In this document: piece after piece, positions 34,098 to 46,335 of the stretch | Layout of the letters: every line of letters starts with the position of its first letter | Numbering within the stretch: the stretch's first letter is position 1 | Assembly (NCBI RefSeq): GCF_002234675.1 | Contig: NC_019876.2 | Coordinates: forward strand, 23,107,871-23,171,870 | Direction of reading: 5' to 3' | DNA: 64,000 nt | From: Oryzias latipes | Taxonomy: Eukaryota > Chordata > Actinopteri > Beloniformes > Adrianichthyidae | The notes under the pieces: model-generated | Databases searched by the model: none | Seen by the model: the letters and a program-made list of their open reading frames with translations, nothing else | What the model was told of the DNA's origin: nothing | Program-made: the position numbers and the translations under genes

Positions 34098-34345
34098 TTT
34101 AACTTGTTCTGTCCAACAAATGAGCTGTTTTTAAAAAAAAATTGTATTTGTTTGTTACATTTTGTGTTATAAGTATATATACATATTCTTTAGATTACGG
34201 GAGAGGGGGAAAGTGTGGGGGGGGTACAAGAAAAATAAATAAAGAGGGAAGAGGAGAAAGTGAGAAAGTGAGGGGATACAAGTGCAGAGTCGCTAATTTG
34301 AATAGGTTATTATTTTAAGGTGTGAAACATTTATGCTAGATCTGC
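34098..34345 (+). mobile_element. Divergent LINE head fragment
   Basis: Starts TTAACTTGTTCTGTCCAAC like the heads at 1990 and 12425, followed by a purine-rich GGGAGAGGGGGAAAGTGTGG section. No coding sequence. Confidence 0.5.
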
Positions 34346-36509
34346 AGAAAGGCAAATATTACATCCAAACGTAAAATTCTGACACTAAGATAAGCGGAAG
34401 ATATCTGACAATTCAGCATTTATTATTGGGGTTTTATTGATTGATCATCAAAATATTATTTAAGTGTCTTTTATACAAAAAATGTCAAGTCTGCCTAAAT
34501 TTATGACAGAAGAATGATTGATTCCACTGTTAGACCAGAGGTTTGTCTATGACTGCAGTTCCGGAATACCAATTTCAAATTTGAAATAAACATTCCATTG
34601 TATAGAAAACCTTTATTGCAGCTTAAAACGGATTTAAAATAAAGTAACTGGTTAAAATAAAGTTTTTTTTGTAGCGATGGGGGGGGGGTCGGGACATTGT
34701 TGTCTACAGCCAGATCTTCTTGGCATTTTCCACACTATAGGGCACAAAAAGCTTTCATTTTTTTCCAAAAACGACAGTACGTCTTATAATCTATAGGGTG
34801 CCTTATACGGATATTAATTCAGGCTGTGCTTTCCGCTGTCAAAGCGATTTGAGAGGTCAAGAGCGTTCTGTCTAAATGTCAGCCTGTTCTTTTTAGGAGT
34901 TGCAAACAATTGCTAACGCGGCTAATGTGTAGCGGTATCAGACTATGTTTTTCTATACGTGTTCCTTATAATGTTGGAAGTTAGCGTAGTCACAGTGACG
35001 TTAGTTTTAGTGGTATCAATCTGTATTTTTACATGTTAGGAAATACGGGTATTCTAAATACACTAATGCAGCTAATGCCTCCAAAAAAGACAGAAACACT
35101 TCTAATATGGCTAATTTATTATGTTACAAACAAGTTCTAGAGTTACTGCGAATGCAGTTAAAGTCTGACTGACTGTCTCATCTCTGACTCTTTTGTGTCA
35201 CTTAATGCATCTTATAGTTTAATGCACTTTATATATGACATAAGTTGATAAAGTAGAGCATTCATGGACTCAGCACCTTACCATCCAGTACAGAAAAATA
35301 CAGTAGGCTATTTGTCTTTTTTCTGCCCATTTTAAGCTGGTTGTGACAGAAAATCCTATATTTTGTTTTCATCAAAGGCACAAATGGAAATGAGATAACT
35401 AACAATAATTTATATGTCAACCTCTCTTAAGAGTAAGACTTTTTTAGGACATCCCATAAAGTTTGCATGTTTTCAAAAGCATATGTTTACAAGCCGCACA
35501 GTACAAAACACACATCACCCATACTGCTTAGAGATACTTTGCTTGTTGTTCAGATTCTTGATACATTTTACACATCTAACATATCTAACACATGCCACAT
35601 ATCTAAAACAATGAAGAATTCAGACAAAATGAATAAAGACAAATGACTGGTTTGTAAATGTAAGACCTGTGAGCAAGAAAAAGAACTACAAATCATGAAC
35701 CGTAAAGTTGGAAAACAGAGAAATTTGCTTTTATTTACATCTTTTGTTATTGAGCTTCCAGTTGCTGTTCATTTTTGAGGGGACCAAAATAGATCTCACA
35801 GTGACAGTCGACACACATTCCACTAAAGGTGATTGTCTCACTTCTACTTATACTCTTAAAAAGACACAAGACAAGCAAGACTCTTTGTGTGAAACATTTA
35901 AGCCCTGTTTTCCTTAACCAGCCATTTCTGTCTGTGTAGATCTCTTGTAAAAAGTTGACTTGACAATAAGACAGATTTTGGAGAATAGACTTGAACTAAC
36001 AATCTGCTGTTCTGAACTCAGTGAGCTCACCGCTGCACACTGCACAGCCAACGGGCACCATCTCTTCCATATTTACATCTGCAAATGAGATCTTATCGTA
36101 CAAAATTCATTCTATATGAATATTTTAAACTAAACACATAAAACAAGAGACATTAAGTAAAAAAATGTACAAAAAACTGTATCAACATAGGTGCGTACAC
36201 CTTAAGACTTTCCCTCATAGAGGTTCTTGGTGTGGTAAAGTTATGGAAACGTATTCAATCCTGAATTCATGCTTTTTCTGACCCCGAATGAAGCGGAGCG
36301 AAGCCGACGCCTCACCCATCATGAACCCTGAGAGTGCAAGCGAGCCAGGAGCAGAAGTTTCAATTTTCACTTGGAGAAGCAGAACATCCTCACCTCATCT
36401 TTGTGTCAATGGATTCACAGTCTGCAGGAAGTCTTACCACAACCAACAGTGAGCTACGATGGACGGAGGACACGCAAAGATGTTCCAGAGGTACCAGCAG
36501 TTCTAACCT

Positions 36510-39500
36510 CTATTTCATATTTTTCACCGGACTGACCAAAACCGAGTTTGTAAGGACCTGAGACACCGAGTTGGAAATTGACTCTGGATCTTTGTCTTTA
36601 AGCGTAACATCTGCGTCCTTGTCTTTGTCCCGGCTGTTCTGACTGTTCTGCCGGCTTTTCCGTGAGGAGTCCAACCCAGTTCCCTCGAACAGGCGAGCCA
36701 TGAAGGCCAGCCCCTCCCGCCGGATGTATGACTTCCCTGCGAAGAAGTAAAGGATGGGGTTGACAGAGCTGCTGATGAAGGCGATCGATGAGGTGACAGC
36801 GCGGCTCCTTTGCCCGATCATGTCCAGTCTGATGAAAAGACAGAAAAAAGGCCAAATCATTAAACATAAAAAGAAACAAAACACACAAACTGCAAAAAAT
36901 TACTTCCTCAACTCTTCCTTCATCTCTGCACCAGAAAATAAAACACTGGGATTTCATCTAGTGCTACAACTTTTGCTTTTTTGTCAAAAAAACGTTCATT
37001 TTATTTTTTCTCACCATAAGTTGATGGACTCAATTCATTTATTTAAGCACCGGTTAAGTATGAATGCTGTCTGAAAGTGCTGCACAAAAAGCAATAGACA
37101 TCACAATTATTATAACGTTTATTCCAATGAAACCAGATTATCTGAACTGTTTGCCAAATGACTGATTCAAGAGACCGGCAGAGTGTTTTACAGGGATTTT
37201 CTCAAAGTAATCCGTGTACTGAGCACACTCAAATAGTTTAAAAAAGTTCTCTTCTTAAGTTATTTTATGTAGTTTTTTTTCCCTCTAAAATATTATTTAT
37301 AGTGCATGTTTGGGTTGGCGTGTTTGTGTAAATGAAAAAAGTCTCACTCATAAAAAATTCTTATGTGCTTAAAACTTAATCAAAAACATATGATCTAAAC
37401 ATCCATTCCCATAGACTAACCCTATCAACATTTTAAGAGACCACAATCTCTTTCTTAACTGTAACTGCTGACAACAGCCCAGATTTTTCAGTCTACCTTG
37501 TAAATGTAGTAACTTCAGTTGGTCACCAGAGGTCCCCATTCGTTCTCGCTTTTGTTTTTACTTTTTATTTGAATAGGCTTTTTAGACCTTAAAGGTTTTG
37601 AAAATCCTGAACAAAATTAGGAGTGAAAATGGAATTTTATTGAGGTCTATGACAGCTTGACAAGCTTTCTTTCATCGTGCTTATTGCAGAATGCATGCAA
37701 GGCAGAAGGGCATCCAGACACACTGGATAACACAAGAATACAACTGCACCCAGTGCTGACATCAAGTAATTCTGCTGCACCAATACAGGAAGCAAAAGTC
37801 ATGTTGAAAGCAAGAAAAGTGAAACACTTCTGTCTATCTTTCTTTTAATCTACACTTAAATCAAACTTTGAATTTCCTTCATTGGGCTTTCCTCATCTGG
37901 CTGTGAGTATGTAGAAAGGATGACAATGTTCAAACAGTCGTACAATTCCACATCTGCCTTAATTGAAGTTTGAATGAAAGGGATGAGTCGGGGATGCACC
38001 TGGGAGAGTAAAGGGGGTTGTGGGAACCCAAACTCCTCACCACACAACTGTCTTTTATAGGGGGGAGGCGTGGGGCCTCACCAACCCCAGCATGTATGCT
38101 ACTACAAACCAAAAATAAAAAACACAACTGCTCAACAATAAACCTCCATGTGGACATTTTTGTATTCTCAAAACAATCAATAATTCATTTTGCCCTGATT
38201 TTACTGCATGACTAAAGGGACATTTTGACATGAGACTCCTAATTTATTAAATTATTTTGAGTTCAGTTAAACTATTTTGGAATTGCCCCATTAAGAGGAA
38301 TAGAATAAGTCCTAAAGCTCATTTAAGAAAATGGTAAATAAATTTAAGAAAATGGTCTTTTTGATGTTTTTAACATGTTCTTGTAACATTTATTTTGATT
38401 GATGGAGGACATGTAAAAAAGAATTTAAGATTATAACCGCATTTCTGAGTATTTCTTTATTCAAATTGTGATGGACCAAGAGCAGACAAAAATCCGCCGT
38501 TTGAAAAATCGAAAAATTTGTGATGCAGCAAGTGAAATGGGCGAGCCAAAGTCTCCCCCCTCCACTCCACTAGATCTGTGTAAGTCTTTGTTTTCCTCGT
38601 CTGAGCTGGTATCTGGCGAAAAACTGTACGACTGGAGGGCTCCAGTTATTGCTCGTCATTTTTGTTGCTACGCTGATGTTAGGTTTGGGTTGTGAGGGGC
38701 TGTAAGCTAGTGGGAGAGACTGTAAACAAAAGAACGAAGTGTAACTTCTGCGCCAACAGTCCTACCACAACTCAGAGGTCAAATGTGTAATGAACTATTG
38801 CCGCTCTACAGAAACTATGTCTTAAAAAAATTTTGACTAATGATCTGGGCTAGAAATGGCATAATCATAATGAAAAGAAACTCTAAGAAACACTTTTACA
38901 GCAGATGAAAAAAATAGTTGGAATGGGACTTTAAAAATCAAGGTTTTGCTCTTTGTGAAATCAGAACTTTAGCAAACTTTCAGCCCCACAAACTCATTTA
39001 TTTTACTAGGGTAAATATCAGTCTTTTTAATTTGATTAGTTTACCTTTCTGGGATTCTTTTTTTAACCAATGTAATTATATTATCCGTAACTGTTTTTAG
39101 TCATTCTGAGTCAGTTTAAACCTTTCATATTTTTCTTTTATACTTAAACATATTGAACATTAACTCCAGCAGTTTTATTTGATTTGAGGCATTTTGGATT
39201 GTTTATATTATTGGAGGTAATTTAATGGTACAACTCACAGCTGATGGGCATTTGTGAAAGTGGAAACTGGTGAATGAAGAACCAAAAGACTTTGGGCTGC
39301 TAGCTAACCAAAAGACTTTGGGCTGCTAGCTAACCGAAAGACTTTGGGCTGCTAGCTAACCGAAAGACTTTGGGCTGCTAGCTAACCAAAAGACTTTGGG
39401 CTGCTAGCTAACCGAAAGACTTTGGGCTGCTAGCTAACCGAAAGACTTTGGGCTGCTAGCTAACCAAAAGACTTTGGGCTGCTAGCTAACCAAAAGACTT

Positions 39501-40859
39501 TGGGCTGCTAGCTAACCGAAAGACTTTGGGTGTTTTCAGACTGAATACCGGTACTTTGTCCTCTAACACCAAACTCTGCATCTTTTTCAGTTGATTAAAG
39601 TTTTTGCAATAGTTATCTTTCTCACACATTTTTCATCTTTCATATGTCTCTGAATGTTTGTTTTTACTTCAGTTTCAGCTGTCAGCACTTACAAATCCTT
39701 ATTTCAAAGAAATATAATTTTTCGGAATATCAATAAGCACTAAAAAGTTTTCATAACTTCTACTTTTGTCAGACCATTTAAAGTAGTCCTATTTTTCCTC
39801 TCCAAGTATATGTCAGAAATAAAATATTATCGTCATCATCAATCTCAGACATTGTCTTTGAGATGTATTCAGGTTTGATTGTGGCTCCACTTACTTGTCC
39901 TTTGTCTCTCCCTTGTTACACAAAGCCGAGGCAACCTGAGTGTGACACAAAATAAGTCAGCAACTGGACCGGACTGAAGGATTCTGGGATGTTCTGGACA
40001 AAGTTAATGCCTTCGAGGGTGCATTGTACCTTTAAGACGTTGACTAGATGGTAGGGCAGCCAGAAGAGGCAGAAGGTCAACACGATGGCCAGGATGAGGT
40101 TCTCGCTGCGAACACGACGGCGGAATTTAGTCTGTCGGATCCGCCGCAGGATACAAACGTAGCTGATCAAGATGACCCCATACGGGAATAGAAATCCCAA
40201 CACGATCTCCAGCATGTACTGAAGAACAACCTGTGGAGGCCAGAAGAAAAAAGCTGACTCTGGGAACTAAAACATCTCACCTGCTGATGATGTTTTGGTT
40301 TTCTTCTCTTTTTACTTACATATTTGTCATCTTTATGAAATGATTCGCATACTGAGTTATTGTAATGTCCTTTTTTAACTTGTCGGAAGATAAGCGCAGG
40401 AATGGAAGCGACCATGACGAGCACCCACGTCGCTGCGAGCACCCGCCTGATCATCCTCTTCCCAGTGATTTTGCTGACTCGCTGGGGCCAAATCACCGAC
40501 ACCAGCCGGTAGATACTCATCAGCATGATGAGGTAAATGGAGGCGTACATGTTGAGCAAACAAAGGTAGAAGAGGATCTTGCACATCACTTCCCCAATCA
40601 TCCAGTTCCTTGTGATCAGGTAGACAATGAAGAACGGAGTGAGAGCCATCAGAGATCCATCAGCAAATGCCAGGTTGAGGATGAGGAGGGTTGTGATGGA
40701 CTGTTTTTTAGCTCGAGCCAGGATGCTCCAGATGACAAAGATGTTTCCAGGGAATCCCACGAGGAAGACAAGGCCCAGGATGAGGGCGCCCATGTTTGTG
40801 CCAGTTGCATTGTCCACGATGGTCTCATTGTGTTGCGTGGAGTTTCCGTCCATCTTCAT
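36510..40859 (-). CDS. Leukotriene B4 receptor-like GPCR, second gene (366 aa, four coding exons)
   Basis: Exons 40859-40320, 40230-40030, 39935-39895 (a 41-nt microexon) and 36828-36510 join in phase to 1101 nt with stop. The acceptor TTTTTGGCAG sits just before the start, so a 5' untranslated exon exists upstream. A second in-frame ATG is at 40853. Seen: three N-terminal glycosylation sites (NST, NET, NAT), TM1 GFPGNIFVIWSIL, TM2 NLAFADG, Cys in VMCKILFYL and in SVCESFH, TM6 FWLPYHLVNVLK, TM7 SSSVNPILYFFAG, and a Lys/Asp/Ser-rich tail ending SPVKNMK. The microexon supplies VASALCNKGETKD, giving the linker before TM7 its normal length. Odd: the DRY motif reads IYR (Asp to Tyr), which in this receptor class would be expected to alter G-protein coupling. 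It is a tandem paralogue of the preceding receptor. Confidence 0.82.
38560..38720 (-). repeat. Interspersed repeat, unnamed family (inverted copy 3)
   Basis: Contains GTTGTGAGGGGCTGTAAGCT and TGTTGCTACGCTGATGTTAG, inverted relatives of phrases in the copies at 23.4 and 31.9 kb. It lies within the last intron of the second receptor gene. Confidence 0.45.
39280..39530 (+). repeat. 26-bp minisatellite in the last intron of the second receptor gene
   Basis: Ten copies of AACCRAAAGACTTTGGGCTG plus CTAGCT (26 bp) are nearly identical, differing almost only at one A/G position in the order A A G G A G G A A G. The array ends about 365 bp from the microexon acceptor. Low divergence implies recent expansion and probable length polymorphism. 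Confidence 0.95.
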
Positions 40860-40911
40860 TTCCTGCCAAAAACAATTGATAAACAGTTTTCATTAAAGAC
40901 TTCACATACGT

Positions 40912-41123
40912 AACCCTTGTGCTATCCTAGAACCTTTAACATTGGGATTTGGGTCATCTAGTAGACCCAATAGACAGTGCGCTGAACCTTTTTTCTTCAA
41001 TGATTTGTGATCTTCATTGGTGTCCATGGATTACATGAAATCTTTCCACCTTTATCCACCTTTGTCTCGGTAGGGAGAACACGTCAATGTAAGGGTGGGG
41101 TCATCTAAGATAGCACAAGGGTT
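40912..41123 (+). mobile_element. TTAA-type MITE, copy 2, upstream of the second receptor start
   Basis: Ends CCCTTGTGCTATCC and ATAGCACAAGGG form inverted repeats. The interior matches the other copies. It lies about 50 bp upstream of the receptor's first coding exon, inside the 5' untranslated intron. Confidence 0.85.
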
Positions 41124-41806
41124 TATCATGATACCACTGGAAAAAAATGTTATATTTAATAAACAAATAGTTTAGGGATTATTTTCAATGAGTGAAAGAA
41201 TAAATTTTTTCTGGTGTGATTGTTAGTTTGACACTAACTTTGTGAGGAAAGCATGAGCGTGTGAGCATAACAAGTTTGGAGTAGCACCTAATTCCTGAAC
41301 TAGATCAGACATGAGTGCTGAGTAACGGTCGCTGTTGCTGCCAGGATTTAAGCAATAACTTGGATCCAGGTTTGAATTCTTTCCAACTCAAGAAATCAGG
41401 TTTAAGAAAACCAGCAAAAGAGGGAAGTCAGTCCATACAGAAAAAAAACAAGAAATTATACAAGGAAATGGCACTTCTCCTTAGTTGCAGAGGAGTGCAT
41501 CTACAACAATTTACTAGTAACTTTTACACAAAATGTAAATGACGAAATGATTTGAAAGTGTGATTTTTGCATGTGGACATAATAGTTAATAGTTGCTAAA
41601 TAAATTGCTAAGAACTTCAATGTACAAAGTTCTCTTTTTCTTTTCTGTTGCACGCATTGCTGCTTTTTTGTGAGGATTTTGCATTTGGATTTTTGTGATA
41701 TTTTTTCGGTTTTTACATCGACTGTTTTCTTTGTCAGTTTCGCCAGGTTTAGGTTGCCAATCAGCCACAGCTGTCATGATTACTATTGATGATCCCCAGT
41801 GTATTT
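41124..41806. other. Spacer between two MITE copies
   Basis: No gene seen. Bases 41717-41806 recur with high identity at 52987-53079, part of a rearranged duplication. Confidence 0.6.
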
Positions 41807-42015
41807 AACCCTTGTGCTATCCTAGGCACTTTGACATTGGGAGTTGGGTCATCTAGACCCACTAGACAGTGCTCTGAACCTTTTTTCTTCAATGATTTGT
41901 GATCTTCACTGGTGTCCATGGATTACATGAAATCTTTCCACCTTTATCCACCTTTGTCATGGTAGGGAGAACACGTCAATGTACGGGTGGGGTCATCTAA
42001 GATAAGTGTTCAAGT
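41807..42015 (+). mobile_element. TTAA-type MITE, copy 3
   Basis: Left end TTAACCCTTGTGCTATCC is intact; the right end is degenerate (GATAAGTGTTCAAG in place of GATAGCACAAGGG). The interior matches the family. Confidence 0.8.
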
Positions 42016-43494
42016 CATCTACTTGGTCCCTTTTTTTGTTTTTACACAGGTTTTGTCATAATTAAGTTTATTTATTGAATGTTTACTTTTCTGCTTCCAT
42101 GGTCCTGCACCACTGGTGCCTAACATTTTTGGCATGAAATTATTTGGTTGTTTACTTTATGGGAAACAGATTTTCACCAGATCTGAAAAGGAGCAGCTGT
42201 GCCGTGGAGCTCCTCGTGTTCTGGAGTCTGTCCATCCATCCATGGCAGCATAGTCCAGCCGGGATCACATGGCTGATAGAACCAGGCCGGAAATTCCCAC
42301 CTCAGAGATAATTCATTGATAAAACAAGCCTGTTTAATTTTACTTTTACTAATCAGTTTATTTCTTTTTGCTGTATAAAGTATTGAACTTAAGTTTCTTC
42401 TCATTATAAAGTTTTTCAGAAAATATTTTTTCATTATTTGCAGAACATCTTATTTGTTCTACAAAGGCTTTATAGAAAGTGCCCTCCTGATTTAAATCCT
42501 TTTGAAACAAAAGTAGAGCTCTGATGTACAGATGCGTCCTAGCAAATTTAAATTACTCAGTTGTGAAAGATTATGCAGATTTTTCGGCAGCAGACTTTGT
42601 GAGGGTAAAATGTATCCCTTTAACACCAGAGGTTTTGCTCCTGTGTTGACATTCGTTATGTGACCCTATCTTACGCAATTAACGTAATTCCAGCGGATTC
42701 TGAAGCCTAGAAAACCAGCTTTGCTCTGATTTGCAGCACTTTTAGATTACAATGTAAATCAACTGATTCCGATGCTGTAGTGAAGGATAGAAGCATATCG
42801 GCGCAAAGCTGCCTTTCTGGAAAATGTGTAAACGGTTGAAGAGCAAAAGTAGTTTTAAGAGCGTGTGCTATCCTTTACCGCGGCCGCCAGCGTTTGTTTT
42901 ATTAATGGTTAATAAACAAACTGGGACATGACTTAAAAAATATTCAAGAGTTGAACCTAAACATGACAAGACATGAAAGGTGAAGCAACAAAGAGGGTGA
43001 AATGTGGAGAAACGGACATGAAGCAACTCCAACTGAGTACTTGTACACAGTCAGGAGGAATTTGCTGCTGCAGGAACAGCTGTGTATGATTAGTACCGGA
43101 TCCTTGGTGATGAAATGAGGGGCAGCAAAGACAATCCCAGAAACAAGATTGAGACGGGCACAACAGTGTGTGTTCACTCAAAGATTCACTTTAACCAGTG
43201 TGATTTGCTGTCACATTATTACACCCATATTACACGACAGGTTGATGAACCCTGTGGTCATGTGACCTGTTGCTTGGTACCGGTCTCATCTGAAGCAAGT
43301 CTTTTAGTGCTGTGCGTATTTGTAACAATTTAGGCATCAGACCTCTTTAATTAAATGGTTACATTTGTGGTTTCGGTTTAACATCAGCCCTCAAGAAAGA
43401 AGTGAACGTTTCATCCTTTGGTTTCACAAAATCCAAATGTTGAAGAAGAAAAAAATCATGTAGCTACAACAGCTTCTCATTTTAGGGCGCACAT

Positions 43495-43690
43495 GTTAGA
43501 AGTGAGCTCTATGTTGGTGAAGGGAAGCTGAGGTTAGAGCTTCCAGGGAAGAGGCCTAGAAGAAAACCAAGATGAGGTTCATGGATGTGAGTGGAGGAAG
43601 ACATGGGGTTGGTGTGAACTAGGAGGATGCAGAGTAAGAGGAAGTCAGATGTTTCTCTGTGGAAACCTCTAAAGAGAGCAACTCAAAAGG
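43495..43690 (+). mobile_element. RTE-like LINE 3' remnant
   Basis: GATGAGGTTCATGGATGTGA, GAGGATGCAGAGTAAGAGG and a CTCTAAAGAGAGCAACT-like end match the C-terminal coding/3' end typical of fish RTE/BovB-type LINEs. A related remnant is at 53695-53850. Confidence 0.5.
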
Positions 43691-44391
43691 AAAAAAGTAG
43701 CTGAAGACATTCTGAAAAAAGTTCCAACCAGTCCTCTTACCGCCATAGATGTCTAAGCATTTGTAGCTCCTCACTAAACCACATTTACCCAGCAGACACT
43801 TTCGTGGTTTTAATGCTTATTCGAAATGATGCCGTGGCTGTTTTTCTCTCCTCCTGATACATTAAGAAAAAGGAACACTTAAAAACCTAAAGAAAAAAAA
43901 ATCATATGTTTTTTAGTCACACCAAGATTTGTCCCAGTAAGTGTTTTGTTAGATTCAACGCCCATTGACTTACATTCCCAGTTGCATTCCGTCGCATTCC
44001 AAATAGGAAGAATAACCATTTTTGCTCTCCTACTTTTTTTTTTTACCATATTCTTGATAATCATAATTTTTTTTACAGATATTTTTGCTGTGACACAAGT
44101 TTTCAAGTTATAAACCTACCAATCAGATGCCTCAAGAAAAGTAGGTGGCCTCATTTGATTGACAGATTCTCCTGAACCCTCTTTTAGTGGAAGGGGTGTG
44201 GCCTTCTAATTGGAGAAAGTGGTTGCCATAGAAATATAGACTCAATTTGATGTGAACCAACTACGGCTTACTGAGGACATTAAGTTCCAACATGGCGATG
44301 GACATATTGTGGAAATTACTTAATTTGGTCGGAACTGGAAGCAAATCGTTTTCTGTGATGTCACACTCACTCAGCCCACTACTCATATACA

Positions 44392-45425
44392 GTCAACGGC
44401 AACGCCCATTCAAAGGACCTCTTCCAATGAAAAGTCTAAGTAAACACACATGCTTCAGGCTTCCATGTTAAAAACTCTCACGGTCATGCGCCGCTATGCA
44501 AGTTTTTAAGTCAGTTTTAAAAAAGCTCAAACATTTACTGTGCACTGAAAGTTAAACCAGTGGAACTTTGACCAGTCTGACTCAGATTTGATAGTGATTT
44601 GTGGGTAGCGTCCTTTTCAATTCAGGGAAGTGCCAACCTTTGGGAAATTAATTAATTTTGATTCCAATGGATTGTTTTTCATTGTTTTTGTTGGTCTTTG
44701 CTTAACAAAACGTTTTAGTTCATGTAATGAATTAACTCACATAGTTATATGTGAGGAATTTTAATTCACTAACTGATGATATCGGTCACTGACAGTAACC
44801 CATACTTTGACAGCTGGTCTGAGGTGTGACTGAGTACCTGGCAGGATTTTTTGCTGTGAAGCGTGAATGCTTGATTTCCTTTTGAGATGTTTTAAAGGCT
44901 GTGAATGTGTCACACTTTGTGCCATTGTCATTTTTAAGTCACCTTTACAGCAGGCGATCTATCAAGCTGACATCACCCCTCACCTACAACAACAGCATAA
45001 GTACCCTTCAACACAAAAAGTTCACACCCTCGTCTTGCTCAACCTGCTCGTTTGATTTCTCTGTGGCCGGGATTATCAGGATGGAATGGGCTCCCGTTGT
45101 GGGTTCCTGCGTGGGAGAGCGGCGTTTGACACAAGAGCTGCAACACAGCAGCCATTTTTATTGCATGTTAAAGATGATGTTTGAAGATATGTTTACACCG
45201 CCTTTGGCAACGCACCTTCAAGCGGCCACTTTCAATGAAAAGTCTATGTAAACGCGCATTTATATAAGTTTCAGGCGTCTGTGTGAAAAACCCTCACAGC
45301 TTGAGTCACACATAGCTGCAGAGGTTTCTATGACCAGTTTAAAGCTTCATGTACAAAATGCAGGACCATTAAAAAGTGCATTGAAGGTTAAAGCAAGTAG
45401 AACTTTGACCAACCAGGAACTCGAA
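44392..45425 (+). repeat. Two diverged direct repeats of about 200 bp
   Basis: 44392-44590 and 45202-45425 share TCAATGAAAAGTCTA(T)GTAAAC, CAGGC(T/G)TC, CTCAC(G/A)G and a TAGAACTTTGACCA-like end. Probably two copies of an old DNA element. Confidence 0.55.
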
Positions 45426-46069
45426 ATGAAATATTAAAAAAAGGAAAGACAAAAAGAAACCAGAAAAGGCACTGCGACATTACTGGTTGGATTACGACGT
45501 GTGATTCTTAACATTTTAGTTTTTTTTTAATTGCATCGTCAATGTCCTCTTACTAAAACAAGTTTTATGATTAGTATGGAGTATATCCAGCATCACTTCA
45601 TGCCAACTCATTTTCAGTTGTCCTATAGTACCTACTGAAGGATTTTATTTTGTTAAAAACATACAACTTTTGCTTTTGCTTGCTTTTCAATTACTTCATA
45701 TTTTTCAATTACTTTGGATATTTTGATTACTTTGTATTACTATTAAAAGTGTGTTACATGATTTTAAGGCTTATAACTTAGAGGGACTGCAGATGCGTTG
45801 GGGGAAGGGATGCTTGGGATCTATGGTATTGGTAAAATGTTGGCTTCTGGTGTTCAGTTAACTGATTAAAATTAGGCAATACCCCCTGCAGGCAAGATGC
45901 AAAGGGGGCGGGGGGTGACTCAGACAATGTGGAAGGGCTGCAGAGAAAATGGTCCCAGATCTTCTCTATCTTCAAATAAAATTGTCTTTATTGACCTCTT
46001 GGAGTGTGCTTCTCCTTTAAAGGAAAAAGAACTTGGGGAGACATTCTAGGACGAGGAATCCCATCTCAA

Positions 46070-46335
46070 CAAAACAAAAGTAATTTCCAGAAATCAAAAT
46101 GAAATGTTAAAAAATGAAGCAGTAAAAACCCCTGAAAAACGTATGTACTAGAGGACATCACTGATTAGATGATGACTTTTGTCAAATTTAACGGAAACAT
46201 ATTTGATATAAAGTGACACTGGATGTCATCATCCAATCGACGATGTCCCATAGTACCTAGCTTTTCCGGTTTCTCTTTGTGTCTCGCTTTTTCTTATTTC
46301 GATTTCTGGAAATTACTTTTGTTTTCCAAAATGTT
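46070..46335. repeat. Inverted repeat with arms of about 25-45 bp
   Basis: AAAAGTAATTTCCAGAAATC at about 46077 is complementary to GATTTCTGGAAATTACTTTT at about 46301. The 200-bp loop is A/T-rich and non-coding. It may be a small foldback element. Confidence 0.55.

Larger units (their letters stand above)
31030..36509. other. Spacer between the two receptor genes
   Basis: Holds repeats listed separately (31800-32010, 32340-32610, 32725-34097, 34098-34345) and otherwise A/T-rich sequence without a gene. Near 36010-36050 the minus strand has tRNA-like boxes (GTGCAGCGGTGAGCTC and TTAGTTCAAGTC), perhaps an old SINE head. The 3' untranslated region of the second receptor gene must start here, but I could not fix its poly(A) site. 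Confidence 0.4.

Noticed and set aside
39280-39530. CRISPR-like regular repeat
   Set aside because: The units are contiguous without unique spacers, in a vertebrate intron; it is a minisatellite.
40365-40913. Plus-strand 182-codon frame, Asp/His-rich
   Set aside because: Antisense to the first coding exon of the second receptor gene.
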